Assembly (NCBI RefSeq): GCF_003293695.1
Contig: NZ_CP029556.1
Span: 2,428,001 to 2,492,000 of the forward strand
From: Lysobacter oculi
Lineage (GTDB): Bacteria > Pseudomonadota > Gammaproteobacteria > Xanthomonadales > Xanthomonadaceae
Direction: 5' to 3'
Length of the DNA: 64,000 nt
The position numbers were made by a program, and so were the translations under genes. Shown piece by piece: positions 24,229-33,731 of the stretch. Position 1 is the first letter of the stretch. Every line of letters begins with the position of its first letter. The notes under the pieces are model-generated. The model was not told the DNA's origin. It searched no databases and was given only the letters and a program-made list of their open reading frames with translations.

Positions 24229-24246
24229 AGCCGCATGTTCGCGGCT
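24229..24246 (+). promoter_or_regulatory. Hairpin between leader-like gene and second czcC
   Basis: Stem AGCCGC (24229-24234), loop ATGTTC, stem GCGGCT (24241-24246), starting 11 bases after the stop codon at 24217 and about 40 bases before the czcC GTG. There is no strong T run, so it may act on translation or as a weak attenuator. It matches the position of the hairpins at 3122 and 59701. Confidence 0.45.
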
Positions 24247-24286
24247 GTCCTTGCTGCTGATTTCGTGATCGGACGGAGGTGGTTCC

Positions 24287-25519
24287 GTGTTTTCTTTACA
24301 TCGTTGCCGGGTGCGGTGCCTGCTGGCGCTGACCCTGTTGTGCTGGGCGGCCGTTGGCCATGCTCAGCAACGTCTGACCGCGCAGGAAGCGGTCGAACTG
24401 GCATGGTCGCAAGGCCATCTTCAGGCTGAACTCGAAGCCGGCGTTGCCTCCGCAAGAGGCGAGTTGGTCTCGGCACGCACCTGGTCCAATCCCACGCTCA
24501 GCGTGGATCGCGAGGAGTTGCGCGACGGGCCATCGCAACCTGGCAGCGAGACCAGCGTGATGCTGTCGCAGCCGTTCGAGTTGGGCGGTCGTCGCGGCGC
24601 ACGCATTCGCGCAGCAGAAGCCGGTGTGACTGCCGCGCAAGCTGAGGCTGCGCATGAGCGCGTCCGACTGCGCGGCGATGTACTGCGTGACTACTACGCA
24701 GCCGCTGCCGCTGAGCGCAGGATGCAGGCGCAGGACAAGATATCCGCCGGACTGGCGTCATTGGCTGATGTCGCAGGCAAACGCCATCGTGCGGGCGATT
24801 TGTCCGGTTACGAAAGCCGCCGCATCGCACAGGCCAGCGCCCAGTCGCAGGCGCGCCGCACCCAGGCGGCGGCGGAAGGGCGTGCCGCGCGAATCCGGCT
24901 GGCAGGTTGGGTCGGCGACATCGCGTTAAGCGCCGAACTGGATGATGCGATCACACTTCCAGTTGTTAGCGCTGACACCGACATCCGTAGCGCCGAACTG
25001 GATGCGCTTGATGCACGCCGTGTTCATGCGGAAGCGCAAGCGGTGGCAGCTCGCCACCCAGCACTGCCGGTCACGATCGGAATTGGCAGCAAGCGCATAC
25101 GCGAGGGCGGCATCACTGACGATGCCCTGATGCTCGAGGTTGGCTTGCCCTTGCCGATCTTCGACCGCAACCAGGGCGAACGCGCCCGCACTTCAGCCGA
25201 AGCGCAACGTGCGGACGCAAAGTACCAACGCGCCCTGGTGCAGACACGTGCGCGGCGCACGGCTGCGCTCCAAGAGGCGCAGCAACTGAGTGAGTCAGCA
25301 CGCAGGATGCAGGCCGAGATGGTGCCGGAGGCCGCGCGGCTCACCACCATCGCACGCAGCAGCTTTGCCGAAGGGGAACTCGATCTGGTCGGTCTGCTGG
25401 ACGCCTACGACGCTGAAGCCGGCGTCATCGACCAGGCCTTGGAACAGCAAGCCCGTGCACTGGACGCGTTGCTCGAACTCGAACGCATGTCACCAACAAC
25501 CCACACAACCCACCCATGA
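24287..25519 (+). CDS. Outer-membrane factor of second RND system (CzcC-like)
   Basis: A 410-residue TolC-family channel. Signal peptide LLALTLLCWAAVGHA is followed by the two helical repeats; visible motifs include LTAQEAVELAWSQ, the conserved SNPTLS-like WSNPTLSVDREEL, and the second-half ARSSFAEGELDLVGLLDAYDA that marks Czc/Cus outer-membrane factors. The GTG start at 24287 is preceded by CGGAGG, a good ribosome site. The stop overlaps the first possible start of the next gene (25516), so the operon is tightly packed. Confidence 0.9.
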   Translation: MFSLHRCRVRCLLALTLLCWAAVGHAQQRLTAQEAVELAWSQGHLQAELEAGVASARGELVSARTWSNPTLSVDREELRDGPSQPGSETSVMLSQPFELGGRRGARIRAAEAGVTAAQAEAAHERVRLRGDVLRDYYAAAAAERRMQAQDKISAGLASLADVAGKRHRAGDLSGYESRRIAQASAQSQARRTQAAAEGRAARIRLAGWVGDIALSAELDDAITLPVVSADTDIRSAELDALDARRVHAEAQAVAARHPALPVTIGIGSKRIREGGITDDALMLEVGLPLPIFDRNQGERARTSAEAQRADAKYQRALVQTRARRTAALQEAQQLSESARRMQAEMVPEAARLTTIARSSFAEGELDLVGLLDAYDAEAGVIDQALEQQARALDALLELERMSPTTHTTHP

Positions 25520-25530
25520 AGGAGTGCCAC

Positions 25531-25830
25531 ATGAAGCTGTCCCGTCTTGCCCCAATTGCGCTGTGTGTTTTCGTCGCCGCCTGCAGCCAATCCGCACCCG
25601 AAGCACAACCCGCCGCCAACAACACTGCGCCCACGGATGCGGCCACCCAAACCGAAGCCGTCTACGGCGACGAAGCACCGGTGGCCATCGCAGCCGAGCA
25701 GCCCAAGGCCGAGGAAGGTCATGCCCACAACGAGGACGGCAGCCATCCCGAGGGGGTGGAGCATGCCGATGAGGCGAAAGCCGAGGGCGATCACGCCCAT
25801 GAAGCCGGTGAACCCGAAGACGACCACTGA
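25531..25830 (+). CDS. Small His/Glu-rich periplasmic lipoprotein
   Basis: About 99 residues from ATG 25531 (an earlier in-frame ATG at 25516 adds MKECH). It has a lipoprotein signal with lipobox VAAC, then an Ala/Thr/Pro linker and an acidic, His-rich tail (EEGHAHNEDGSHPEG, GDHAHEAGEPEDDH). It resembles the metal-binding stretch at the N-terminus of CzcB at 4447 but is encoded as a separate protein, between the outer-membrane factor and adaptor genes. A periplasmic metal buffer or chaperone feeding the pump is likely; this is inference. Confidence 0.8.
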   Translation: MKLSRLAPIALCVFVAACSQSAPEAQPAANNTAPTDAATQTEAVYGDEAPVAIAAEQPKAEEGHAHNEDGSHPEGVEHADEAKAEGDHAHEAGEPEDDH

Positions 25831-25884
25831 TGCCTGGCCGCGCGGCGCGCCTACGCCGCGCGGCCTCCTTTACGGACCCATGTC

Positions 25885-27438
25885 ATGCGCAACACGACCT
25901 TCTCGCGATCTCTTCCCATTCGCCATGCGCTTATCGCAACGCTGCTCGCGTTGACGTTGGCGGCCTGCAACCGAACTGACTCGTCATCGGCGGCATCGGA
26001 AGCCGAGGCCCAGGTATATACCCACTTCACCCCGCAAACCGAGCTGTTCGTCGAGTTTGCGCCGTTGGTGGCCGGGCAGAAATCCACGTTCGCGGCCCAT
26101 TTCACCCGCATGTCCGACTACAAACCAGTGACGGCAGGCACGGTGGACGTGGTGTTGTCTGGCGGCAATGGGCCGACCGAGCGTTTTCGGGTTTCGGCAC
26201 CGCGTGCACCCGGCATCTTCGCCCCGACGGTAGTGCCGCGTGCGACTGGGCAGCGCAACCTGAGCCTGGTGCTGAACGCCGATGGCATTCAATCCCGCCA
26301 CGATCTGGGTAACGTCACTGTCTATGCCGACGCAACCGCTGCACTGAAGGCAGGGCCTGCGCCCGGCATGCAAGAAGGCGAAATCGGCTATCTGAAGGAA
26401 CAACAATGGCCGAGCGGTTTCGGCATAGAACATGTCCAGCCGCGTGAGCTGCGCGACTCCGTACAGGCGCCGGCGACTATTCGTGCTTCCGGCGACGGTA
26501 GTGCGGAAGTGGTGGCGGCTACAGCAGGCATCGTCCGTTCGACCGGACGCTTTCCCGCACTTGGGGATGAAGTGGTTCGCGGACAGACATTGGCGATGCT
26601 GGCGCCGCGCCTTGCAACCGGAACCGATGTCGCATCGCTGCGCGCAGATCTGCAATCCGCACGCAGTCAGGCTTCGCTTGCCTCAAGCGAAGCTGCTCGC
26701 ATGCAGCGTCTGTTTTCGCAACAAGCCGTATCGCGTCGTCGCGTGGAAGAGGCGCGTAGCGCACAGCAGATTGCGCAAGCCCAGCTCAACGCCGCGCAGC
26801 AGCGACTGTCGCAGCTAGGGGGTGGTGGGGGTGGCATTCCGCTGAAGGCGGCGATCACCGGAAGAATTGAACTGGCCCCTATCGCCAATGGCGCCTCAGT
26901 CGAAGACGGTGACACGATCTTTCAGATTGTGGATCGCAAGGAATTGTGGATCGAAGCCCACGTCGCCGAAGCGGATGCCGCTCGCCTGCAAGAGCCGGAC
27001 GGGATCGCATTTGAGCTGCCCGGCATGGGGCAATCCGTTGAGGTCAGGCCAGGCGTGAACGGACGGTTGGTGGGCGCCGGTTCGATGATCGATCCGGAGA
27101 GCCGCAGTGTGCCGGTGATCTTCGCCTTGTCCCGTCCGGACAAGCACATTGCGCTGAACCAGAACGTGCAGGCGCGCGTGTTCACGGGCAGCAAGCGCTC
27201 GGTACTGAGCGTTCCTGCGAGCGCGGTCATCGACGATGGCGGCGAGCGTGTGGTGTATGTGATGCGCGGCGGCGAGTCGTTCTCGCGGGTGCCCGTGCGG
27301 CTGGGTGTGCGCGATGGCGACCGTTTCGAGGTGCTGGAGGGTCTGAAGAACGGCGATCGCGTCGTCAGCCGCGGCGCGATGTTGGTACGGCTAGCGGCGG
27401 CGACACCGGAGGCCATGGGCCACGGCCACGCGCACTGA
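25885..27438 (+). CDS. Periplasmic adaptor of second RND system (CzcB/CusB-like)
   Basis: A 517-residue HlyD-type adaptor, longer than CzcB. It is probably a lipoprotein (LALTLAAC). An extra N-terminal domain (about residues 45-150, with EFAPLVAGQKSTFAAHFTR) precedes the lipoyl half (TAGIVRSTGRF), a coiled-coil hairpin (SLRADLQSARSQASLASSE to AQLNAAQQRLSQL), a Gly-rich turn (GGGGGG), and beta-barrel and membrane-proximal domains. It ends in HGHAH. It lies 10 bases before the pump gene at 27449. Confidence 0.91.
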   Translation: MRNTTFSRSLPIRHALIATLLALTLAACNRTDSSSAASEAEAQVYTHFTPQTELFVEFAPLVAGQKSTFAAHFTRMSDYKPVTAGTVDVVLSGGNGPTERFRVSAPRAPGIFAPTVVPRATGQRNLSLVLNADGIQSRHDLGNVTVYADATAALKAGPAPGMQEGEIGYLKEQQWPSGFGIEHVQPRELRDSVQAPATIRASGDGSAEVVAATAGIVRSTGRFPALGDEVVRGQTLAMLAPRLATGTDVASLRADLQSARSQASLASSEAARMQRLFSQQAVSRRRVEEARSAQQIAQAQLNAAQQRLSQLGGGGGGIPLKAAITGRIELAPIANGASVEDGDTIFQIVDRKELWIEAHVAEADAARLQEPDGIAFELPGMGQSVEVRPGVNGRLVGAGSMIDPESRSVPVIFALSRPDKHIALNQNVQARVFTGSKRSVLSVPASAVIDDGGERVVYVMRGGESFSRVPVRLGVRDGDRFEVLEGLKNGDRVVSRGAMLVRLAAATPEAMGHGHAH

Positions 27439-27448
27439 GGAGAGCACG

Positions 27449-30400
27449 ATGATTGGCAAGTTGATCGATTGGTCGCTGCGCAACCGAATCTTCGTGTTGT
27501 TCGGTGGTCTGCTGCTGTTGCTCTGGGGCACGTTCGAGGCACGGCGGATGCCGGTCGACGTCTTCCCGGACTTGACCGCTCCTTCTGTCACGGTCGTGAC
27601 CGAAGCGCATGGCATGGCGCCTGAAGAAGTGGAGACGTTGGTAGCCTTTCCACTGGAGACCGCGCTCAACGGTGCACCGGGCGTGCGCCGGGTACGCTCC
27701 ACCAATAGCGTTGGTATTGGCGTGGTCACCGTGGAGTTTGACTGGGGAACCGACATCTATCAGGCACGCCAGATCGTGGCCGAGCGGATCGCCACGGTGC
27801 GAGGCCAGCTTCCCCCCGATATCCCGGAGCCGACGCTCGCGCCCATCACCTCGATCATGGGCGAGATCATGTTCATCGCCCTGCACTCGGATAAGCACAC
27901 GCCGATGGAGCTGAAGACCGCGGCGGACTTCGTGCTACGCAGGCGATTGTTGGCGGTACCGGGTGTGGCGGAGGTGATCCCCAATGGCGGAGACACCCGT
28001 CAGTTCCAGGTGGTGGCGGATCCGCTTCGCCTTTCATCCTTTGGGGTCACGCTGGATCAGTTGATGACCGCTGTGGCCGGCAGCAACGAGAACACCTCGG
28101 CGGGCTTCTATGTCGAGAACGGACAGGAATTCCTCATCCATGGCCGTGGACGGGTTCGTGAGTCCACCGATATCGGCGAGATCTTCGTGGCCCAGCGCGG
28201 CGATCGCCCGGTGCTGGTGCGTGATGTGGCCGATGTGCGCATTGGCGCCGCACCGACACGTGGTACCGCCAGCTTCAACGGCAATCCGGCAGTCGTCATC
28301 GGCATCCAGAAGCAACCCGGCGCGAATACGCTGGCATTGACGGAAAAGATCGATGAAGTGCTGGCTGACATCCAGACATCGCTGCCACAAGGAATGACGA
28401 TCAGCGCCAACCTGTTCCGACAGTCCGACTTCATCAGTGTCGGCATCGGCAACCTGGGAAAGGCGATCATCGAAGGCATGATTCTGGTGATCGCCATCGT
28501 GTTCGCTTTCCTGTTGAGCGGGCGTGCCACTGCGATCACCTTGCTGGCGATTCCACTCTCACTTGCCGCCGCTGTGCTGGCCATGAAGGCCGCGGGCATC
28601 GGCATAAACACCATGACATTGGGCGGCATGGCAATCGCTCTGGGCGCGCTAGTAGATGACGCAATCATCGTGGTCGAAAACATCGTGCGTCGGCTGCGCG
28701 AGAACGCGATGCTGTCCGATGCCGAGCGTCGCAGCACGTTGCAAGTGGTCTTTGCCGCGACCCGCGAAATCCAGGGGTCCGTGGTCTTCGCCACCATCAT
28801 CATCGTGCTGGTGTTCTTGCCGATCTTTGTCCTCAGCGGGGTGGAAGGCCGGTTGATGCAGCCATTGGGCTTCGCCTATGTAGTGTCGCTGCTGGCCTCA
28901 CTTGCGGTCGCCGTCACGATCACCCCGGTGTTGTGCAGCCTTTTCCTGCCGAAGTCGAAGATCGTGCGCGAAGGGCATGAGTCGCGCCTTTCGCAGTGGC
29001 TAAAGAGTCGTTATCGCCCGCTACTTGAGGCCAGCTTGCCGCGTTGGAAATCAATTGGTGTCGCATCCGTGGTTGGAACGGTGCTGACCTTGGCTGCTCT
29101 GCTGTTGGCGGGCCGGGCCTTTCTCCCGGACTTCAATGAGGGCAGTTTGACGGTCAACGTGACGACGCTACCGGGCACATCGCTACCGCAATCCGATGCT
29201 CTGGCAAGCCGGGTCGAGAAGATCCTGTTGGAGCAGCCGGAGGTGGTGGCCACAGGGCGACGCACCGGGCGTGCGGAACTCGACCCCCATGCGCAGGAAA
29301 TTTACGCCTCCGAAATCGAGGTGACGCTGGAGATGAAGGATCGCAGCAAGCAAGCGCTGCTTTCGCATCTTCGCAGCGAGTTCTCGGGAATTTCCGGTGC
29401 GCAGGTGGTGATTGGTCAACCGATCTCGCATCGCATCGACCATATGCTGTCGGGTACCCGCGCGAATATCGCGATCAAGCTGTTCGGCAACGACCTGTAC
29501 GAGCTTCGTCGCATTGGCAAGCAGATCGAGGATCAGGTGAAGGCCGTGCCGGGTGCGGTGGACGTGAATTTGGAGCAGCAGTCCGAGCTCCCGTTCGTTA
29601 CCGTCGATTTTGATCGCCAGGCCATTGCCCGTTACGGCATGACGATACGAGAGGCCAGCCACGCCATTGAAACGGCGTTCTTTGGCAGCACCGTCTCGCG
29701 CGTACTGGAAGGCAATGCCAACGTCAATTTGGTCGTGCGTTTGCCCGATGCAGCACGCGACAGCGTTGAAGCCATGCAATCCCTGCAGATCGCCACACCG
29801 GAAGGCGCACAAGTGCCGCTGTCAGCCATCGCCAAGGTGACGCGCAACCGGGGGCCAAACCAGATCGGACGGGAGAATGTGCAACGCCGGATCATCGTCA
29901 TGGCGAACGTGGCTGGGCGGGATCTCAATAGTGTGGTCAATGACGCCCGCCAGCGTATTGAGCAGAACATCGCGTTGCCGGCTGGTTACCACGTGGAGTA
30001 CGGCGGGCAGTTCGAGAGCGCCGCCGCCGCCTCGCGCACACTACTGATGCTTGGTAGTGTGGTGATTGTCGGCATCTTTCTGTTGCTCTATCTGGCGTTC
30101 TCAAGCACGCGCGATGCCTTGCTGGTCATGCTCAACTTGCCGCTGGCGTTGCTAGGCGGTGTCGCGGGTGTGTGGCTAGGCGGTGGCGTGATGACTGTCG
30201 CATCGATCATTGGCTTTATCACCTTGTTCGGCATTGCTACGCGCAATGGCGTGATGCTGATTGCCCACATTCACCATCTTTCGCAGGAAGAGGGCGTGGA
30301 TGACCCAGTTGAACGGGTGCGGCGCGGCGCGGAGGAACGCGTAGTGCCAATCACCATGACCGCGCTGGCCACAGCACTGGCACTCGTGCCGCTTGCGCTG

Positions 30401-30601
30401 TCGGCTGGTGAGCCGGGCAGCGAGATCCAGGCACCCATGGCGATCGTCATTCTGGCTGGACTGCTCAGTTCGACCGTACTCAACATGCTGGTACTGCCCG
30501 CTCTCTACTTGCGTTACGGGGAGTTCGGCGAGCGCACACGTAGCGGTGCCAGTGCGCAGGCGTCCGTCAGAAGCATGGACGCTGAGCCACAGCGCCGCTA
30601 A
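27449..30601 (+). CDS. Heavy-metal RND pump (CzcA/CusA family), second system
   Basis: An intact 1050-residue proton-driven inner-membrane pump with the HME-RND pattern: TM1 near LRNRIFVLFGGLLLLL, two large periplasmic loops, and TM4 GGMAIALGALVDDAIIVVEN, then KIV/FLP loop and a second membrane half. The TM4 motif differs from the DFG...D form of the first CzcA and lies between the CzcA and CusA types, so the metal range is probably different. It forms an operon with its channel and adaptor genes and is followed 17 bases later by an MFS gene. No frameshift is present. Confidence 0.93.
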   Translation: MIGKLIDWSLRNRIFVLFGGLLLLLWGTFEARRMPVDVFPDLTAPSVTVVTEAHGMAPEEVETLVAFPLETALNGAPGVRRVRSTNSVGIGVVTVEFDWGTDIYQARQIVAERIATVRGQLPPDIPEPTLAPITSIMGEIMFIALHSDKHTPMELKTAADFVLRRRLLAVPGVAEVIPNGGDTRQFQVVADPLRLSSFGVTLDQLMTAVAGSNENTSAGFYVENGQEFLIHGRGRVRESTDIGEIFVAQRGDRPVLVRDVADVRIGAAPTRGTASFNGNPAVVIGIQKQPGANTLALTEKIDEVLADIQTSLPQGMTISANLFRQSDFISVGIGNLGKAIIEGMILVIAIVFAFLLSGRATAITLLAIPLSLAAAVLAMKAAGIGINTMTLGGMAIALGALVDDAIIVVENIVRRLRENAMLSDAERRSTLQVVFAATREIQGSVVFATIIIVLVFLPIFVLSGVEGRLMQPLGFAYVVSLLASLAVAVTITPVLCSLFLPKSKIVREGHESRLSQWLKSRYRPLLEASLPRWKSIGVASVVGTVLTLAALLLAGRAFLPDFNEGSLTVNVTTLPGTSLPQSDALASRVEKILLEQPEVVATGRRTGRAELDPHAQEIYASEIEVTLEMKDRSKQALLSHLRSEFSGISGAQVVIGQPISHRIDHMLSGTRANIAIKLFGNDLYELRRIGKQIEDQVKAVPGAVDVNLEQQSELPFVTVDFDRQAIARYGMTIREASHAIETAFFGSTVSRVLEGNANVNLVVRLPDAARDSVEAMQSLQIATPEGAQVPLSAIAKVTRNRGPNQIGRENVQRRIIVMANVAGRDLNSVVNDARQRIEQNIALPAGYHVEYGGQFESAAAASRTLLMLGSVVIVGIFLLLYLAFSSTRDALLVMLNLPLALLGGVAGVWLGGGVMTVASIIGFITLFGIATRNGVMLIAHIHHLSQEEGVDDPVERVRRGAEERVVPITMTALATALALVPLALSAGEPGSEIQAPMAIVILAGLLSSTVLNMLVLPALYLRYGEFGERTRSGASAQASVRSMDAEPQRR

Positions 30602-30618
30602 CGGCACCGGAACACAGT

Positions 30619-31953
30619 ATGTTTGCCATCCTTCAGCACGCCACATTTCGCAAGCTATTCCTCGCCCAGGTCGTGGCGCTTGTTGGCACGGGCTTGGCGA
30701 CCGTGGCCTTGGCGCTGCTGGCATATGACATCGCCGGTGCGCAAGCCGGCGAAGTGCTTGGCACTGCGCTCGCCATCAAGATGGTGGTGTACGTACTGCT
30801 GGCTCCCATGTCCGGCGCACTGATGTCGCCGCGCCTGCGCAAGCCCGTCTTGGTCGCGCTGGACGTTATCCGCGCTGGTGTGGTGCTGGCCCTGCCGTTC
30901 GTGACCGAGATCTGGCAGGTCTATGTGCTGATTGCATTGCTGCAATCAGCGTCGGCCTGTTTCACGCCGCTGTTCCAGTCGCTCATACCGGAGATATTGC
31001 CGGCCGAAGGCGACTACACGCGTGCCTTGTCGTTGTCGCGGCTGGCCTACGATCTGGAAAGCTTGCTGAGCCCGATGCTGGCCGCAGCGTTGCTGACGGT
31101 CATCAACTTCCATGCGCTGTTTGTTGGCACATCGGCAGGGTTTGCACTTTCCGCGTTGTTGGTGCTGACCGCTGCGTTCCCGATGGCGGCAACCAGCGCA
31201 CGCGGTCGACCTTTTGATCGAGCGATTCGGGGCATCCGCATCTACCTGCATACGCCACGGCTGCGTGGTCTGCTGGCAATCAACCTGATCGCGGCAGCCG
31301 GTGGTGCGATGGTCTTCGTCAACACGGTGGTCATCGTGCGCAGCGTGCTGGGTGGTGGCGATCGGCAAGTGGCGTGGGCGCTGGCGGCGTTCGGCGCTGG
31401 TTCGATGCTGGTCGCCTTGACACTGCCGAAACTGCTTGATTGCTGGTCGGACCGCCGGGTCATGTTGACGGCTGCTGGTGCCACGCTGCTGTCATTGATA
31501 ATCGGCAGCGTGGTGTGGCAGGTGCAGGGTGGCAAGATCGCTTGGGCGCTACTGCTCCCATTGTGGGCCGTGATGGGCATGGCCTACGCTGGTCTTGTCA
31601 CGCCAGGTGGGCGGCTTTTGCGCCGATCGGCCAAGTCTGATGACCTGCCGTTCCTGTTCGCCGCCCAGTTCTCGCTCTCACACGTTTGTTGGCTGATCAG
31701 CTACCCGCTGGCAGGGTGGTTGGGATCGCAATTTGGGCTAGGCGTGGCGTTTGTTGCGCTCACCGCCCTTGCGGCGCTCGGTCTCACATTGGCACTAGTG
31801 ACATGGCCGACGCGCGAAATGGCCGAGATTGAACATCGACACGATGACCTACCGGAAGGGCACCCGCATTGGATTGAGCATGGCGGGTTCCCAGAAGGAG
31901 CGCACTCGCACGTGGTGCACATCGACGAATGGCATCAGAGGTGGCCGGGATAG
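30619..31953 (+). CDS. MFS exporter with His-rich C-terminus
   Basis: A 444-residue major-facilitator protein with about 12 hydrophobic segments, starting MFAILQHATFRKLFLAQVVALVG. The cytoplasmic tail after the last helix is His-rich (EHRHDDLPEGHPHW, HSHVVHIDEWHQ), as in NreB-type nickel exporters. It follows the RND pump by 17 bases and is probably co-transcribed, so export of Ni, Co or another divalent metal is likely. The exact subfamily is not certain from motifs alone. Confidence 0.85.
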   Translation: MFAILQHATFRKLFLAQVVALVGTGLATVALALLAYDIAGAQAGEVLGTALAIKMVVYVLLAPMSGALMSPRLRKPVLVALDVIRAGVVLALPFVTEIWQVYVLIALLQSASACFTPLFQSLIPEILPAEGDYTRALSLSRLAYDLESLLSPMLAAALLTVINFHALFVGTSAGFALSALLVLTAAFPMAATSARGRPFDRAIRGIRIYLHTPRLRGLLAINLIAAAGGAMVFVNTVVIVRSVLGGGDRQVAWALAAFGAGSMLVALTLPKLLDCWSDRRVMLTAAGATLLSLIIGSVVWQVQGGKIAWALLLPLWAVMGMAYAGLVTPGGRLLRRSAKSDDLPFLFAAQFSLSHVCWLISYPLAGWLGSQFGLGVAFVALTALAALGLTLALVTWPTREMAEIEHRHDDLPEGHPHWIEHGGFPEGAHSHVVHIDEWHQRWPG

Positions 31954-31995
31954 CCATACGCGGAAGATCCATGTCACGAATGACCGCTTCTGGCC

Positions 31996-33583
31996 GAGGC
32001 TGTGTAAAAACGCGTTGGAACAGGACTCACGACACCGACGTGGCCAGTTCGAGCAACCAGCGTGCAGCAAAAGAACGTGATGCTCAGGCCGCGATGGCCC
32101 GCACCATGCCTTGAGTACCCACGATCTTGATCATCCGTTTCATGTTGTAGGCCAACACCGCCAAGCTGACCTCGCTTCTTACCTTTGGAAGGGTCTTGGT
32201 CAGCAATGGCGTAGTGCCAAGCCATGATTTGAGCGTGCCGAAGACATGCTCCACCGTCTGTCTTCGCACCACTGCAGCTTGTGGCCTTGCATCCAGCAGC
32301 ATCTGCATTCGCTCGAGCACGTGTTCGTGCTCCCAGCGGGTGATTCGTCTATAGCTCGCGGTCGTGCATTTCATCCGCATCGGGCAGCGGGGGCAGGCGG
32401 ATGACCAATACTTGTGCAGGGTCAGGCCCTTTTCTTCGGCCGTGAAGCGATGGATCGCCCTTTCGCCTGCTGGACATTCGTACTCATCCGCGGCTTCGTC
32501 GTAAATGAAGTCCCGCTTGTCGAACCGGCCTTCGGCCTTGCTGTTCGACGTGAGCGGCTTGGGCACCAACGGAATGACGCCTGCCTCCTCGCACGCCAGG
32601 ATCTCCGGTGCATTGAAGTAGCCACGATCTGCCAGCGCCGTCATACGTTCGGTGCCAAGGGCTTCCCTGGCCTTCGTTGCCATGCGCGAGAGCTGCGCGC
32701 GGTCGTGGCCGTCGTTCGTCACGTCATGAGCGACGATCAGATGATGCTTGGCGTCGACCACCGCCTGGACGTTGTAGCCAACCGTGCCTGTGCCCCGACC
32801 GCTTGACGTCATTGATCTTGCGTCCGGGTCCGTCAGCGAGATCTGGTGATCTGGTGCGGCCTCAAGCTGCTTTTCGATGGCATCAAGCTTCTCCATCTGC
32901 GCGCGCAGCTTCGCCAGCTTGTCCTTCAGATGTGGTGCACGCCCCTCCGGCAGCAAGGCAGGGTCGCGGTCCGCTCGGTCCAGTTCGGCGAGGTATCGCG
33001 CAACGCTCTCCTCCAACTGCTGCCGGCGTCCTCTGACCTTACCAACGGTGAAGTTGCGGTCCCGGCTGTTCACCGCTTTGAGCTTGCTGCCATCGATCGC
33101 GACGATGGCATGCGAGAAGACCTTCATGCTCCGGCACAGTGCAACGAACCGGCTGCACACGGCCGTGATTGCAGCGCCGTTGTCCTTGCGGAAGTCGGCG
33201 ATGGTCTTGAAGTCCGGTGCCAGTCGTCCGGTCAGCCAGATCAGCTCCAGATTCCGTTGCGCCTCCCGCTCCAGGCGCCGGCTGGACTGGATGCGGTTGA
33301 GGTAGCCGTAGATGTAAATCTTGAGCAGCGTGGCCGGGTGATACGCAGGCCGACCACCTGCCGCGCGATTGGCGGCCTCGAAGCCCAGCGCGCTCAGGTC
33401 GAGGGCCTCGACGAATGCATCGACGACCCGCACCGGGTTGTCCTCGTGGACGTAGTCCTCCAGCCGATCAGGGAGCAGAAGCCCTTGGGATCGATCTATT
33501 CCATCGACGAATCGCTTCATGCAGAGCACCCATCAACCGGTACTCAGATCATGCCAGTGGAGGCGGGGTTTTCACACAGCCTC
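31996..33583 (-). mobile_element. IS1182-family element, copy 3 (complete, inverted, mosaic)
   Basis: A complete 1588-bp copy in reverse orientation to copies 1 and 2, with the same terminal repeats. It is flanked by a 4-base direct repeat GGCC (31992-31995 and 33584-33587). In element orientation the joined flanks read GGCAGCTATCGGCC then AGAAGCGGTCATTC, again the repeated target. It matches copy 2 almost base for base except in the first ~290 bases of the element (transposase codons 1-70), which carry many differences. Confidence 0.95.
32084..33529 (-). CDS. IS1182-family transposase, copy 3
   Basis: A complete 481-codon transposase (GTG 33529, or ATG 33520). The C-terminal 400 residues are identical to copies 1 and 2, but the N-terminus differs in a cluster: VDGIDRS for VDGVDRS, LEDYV for LEDFV, LSALGF for LSELGF, NRAAGG for NRVAGG, PATLL for PAVLL. 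This pattern suggests gene conversion or recombination with a related element, not gradual drift. Confidence 0.95.
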   Translation of the reverse strand: MLCMKRFVDGIDRSQGLLLPDRLEDYVHEDNPVRVVDAFVEALDLSALGFEAANRAAGGRPAYHPATLLKIYIYGYLNRIQSSRRLEREAQRNLELIWLTGRLAPDFKTIADFRKDNGAAITAVCSRFVALCRSMKVFSHAIVAIDGSKLKAVNSRDRNFTVGKVRGRRQQLEESVARYLAELDRADRDPALLPEGRAPHLKDKLAKLRAQMEKLDAIEKQLEAAPDHQISLTDPDARSMTSSGRGTGTVGYNVQAVVDAKHHLIVAHDVTNDGHDRAQLSRMATKAREALGTERMTALADRGYFNAPEILACEEAGVIPLVPKPLTSNSKAEGRFDKRDFIYDEAADEYECPAGERAIHRFTAEEKGLTLHKYWSSACPRCPMRMKCTTASYRRITRWEHEHVLERMQMLLDARPQAAVVRRQTVEHVFGTLKSWLGTTPLLTKTLPKVRSEVSLAVLAYNMKRMIKIVGTQGMVRAIAA

Positions 33584-33731
33584 GGCCGATAGCTGCCATG
33601 GGGTGGACTGACGGCTTCCGGCTAGAACCGGCCTTTGAAGAGTGGTTCATCTTGCCCGCACCCAAGTCTCGAGAAGTTGCTGTTGAAGGTGTGCTTCCTT
33701 GCAACTGAATCGCCCCGGGTTTCGTAGACAC

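Noticed and set aside
33588..33705. Possible gene between IS1182 copy 3 and IS3
   Set aside because: Only 118 bases; AFEEWFIL in one frame resembles the motif near 44708 but is too short to support a call.
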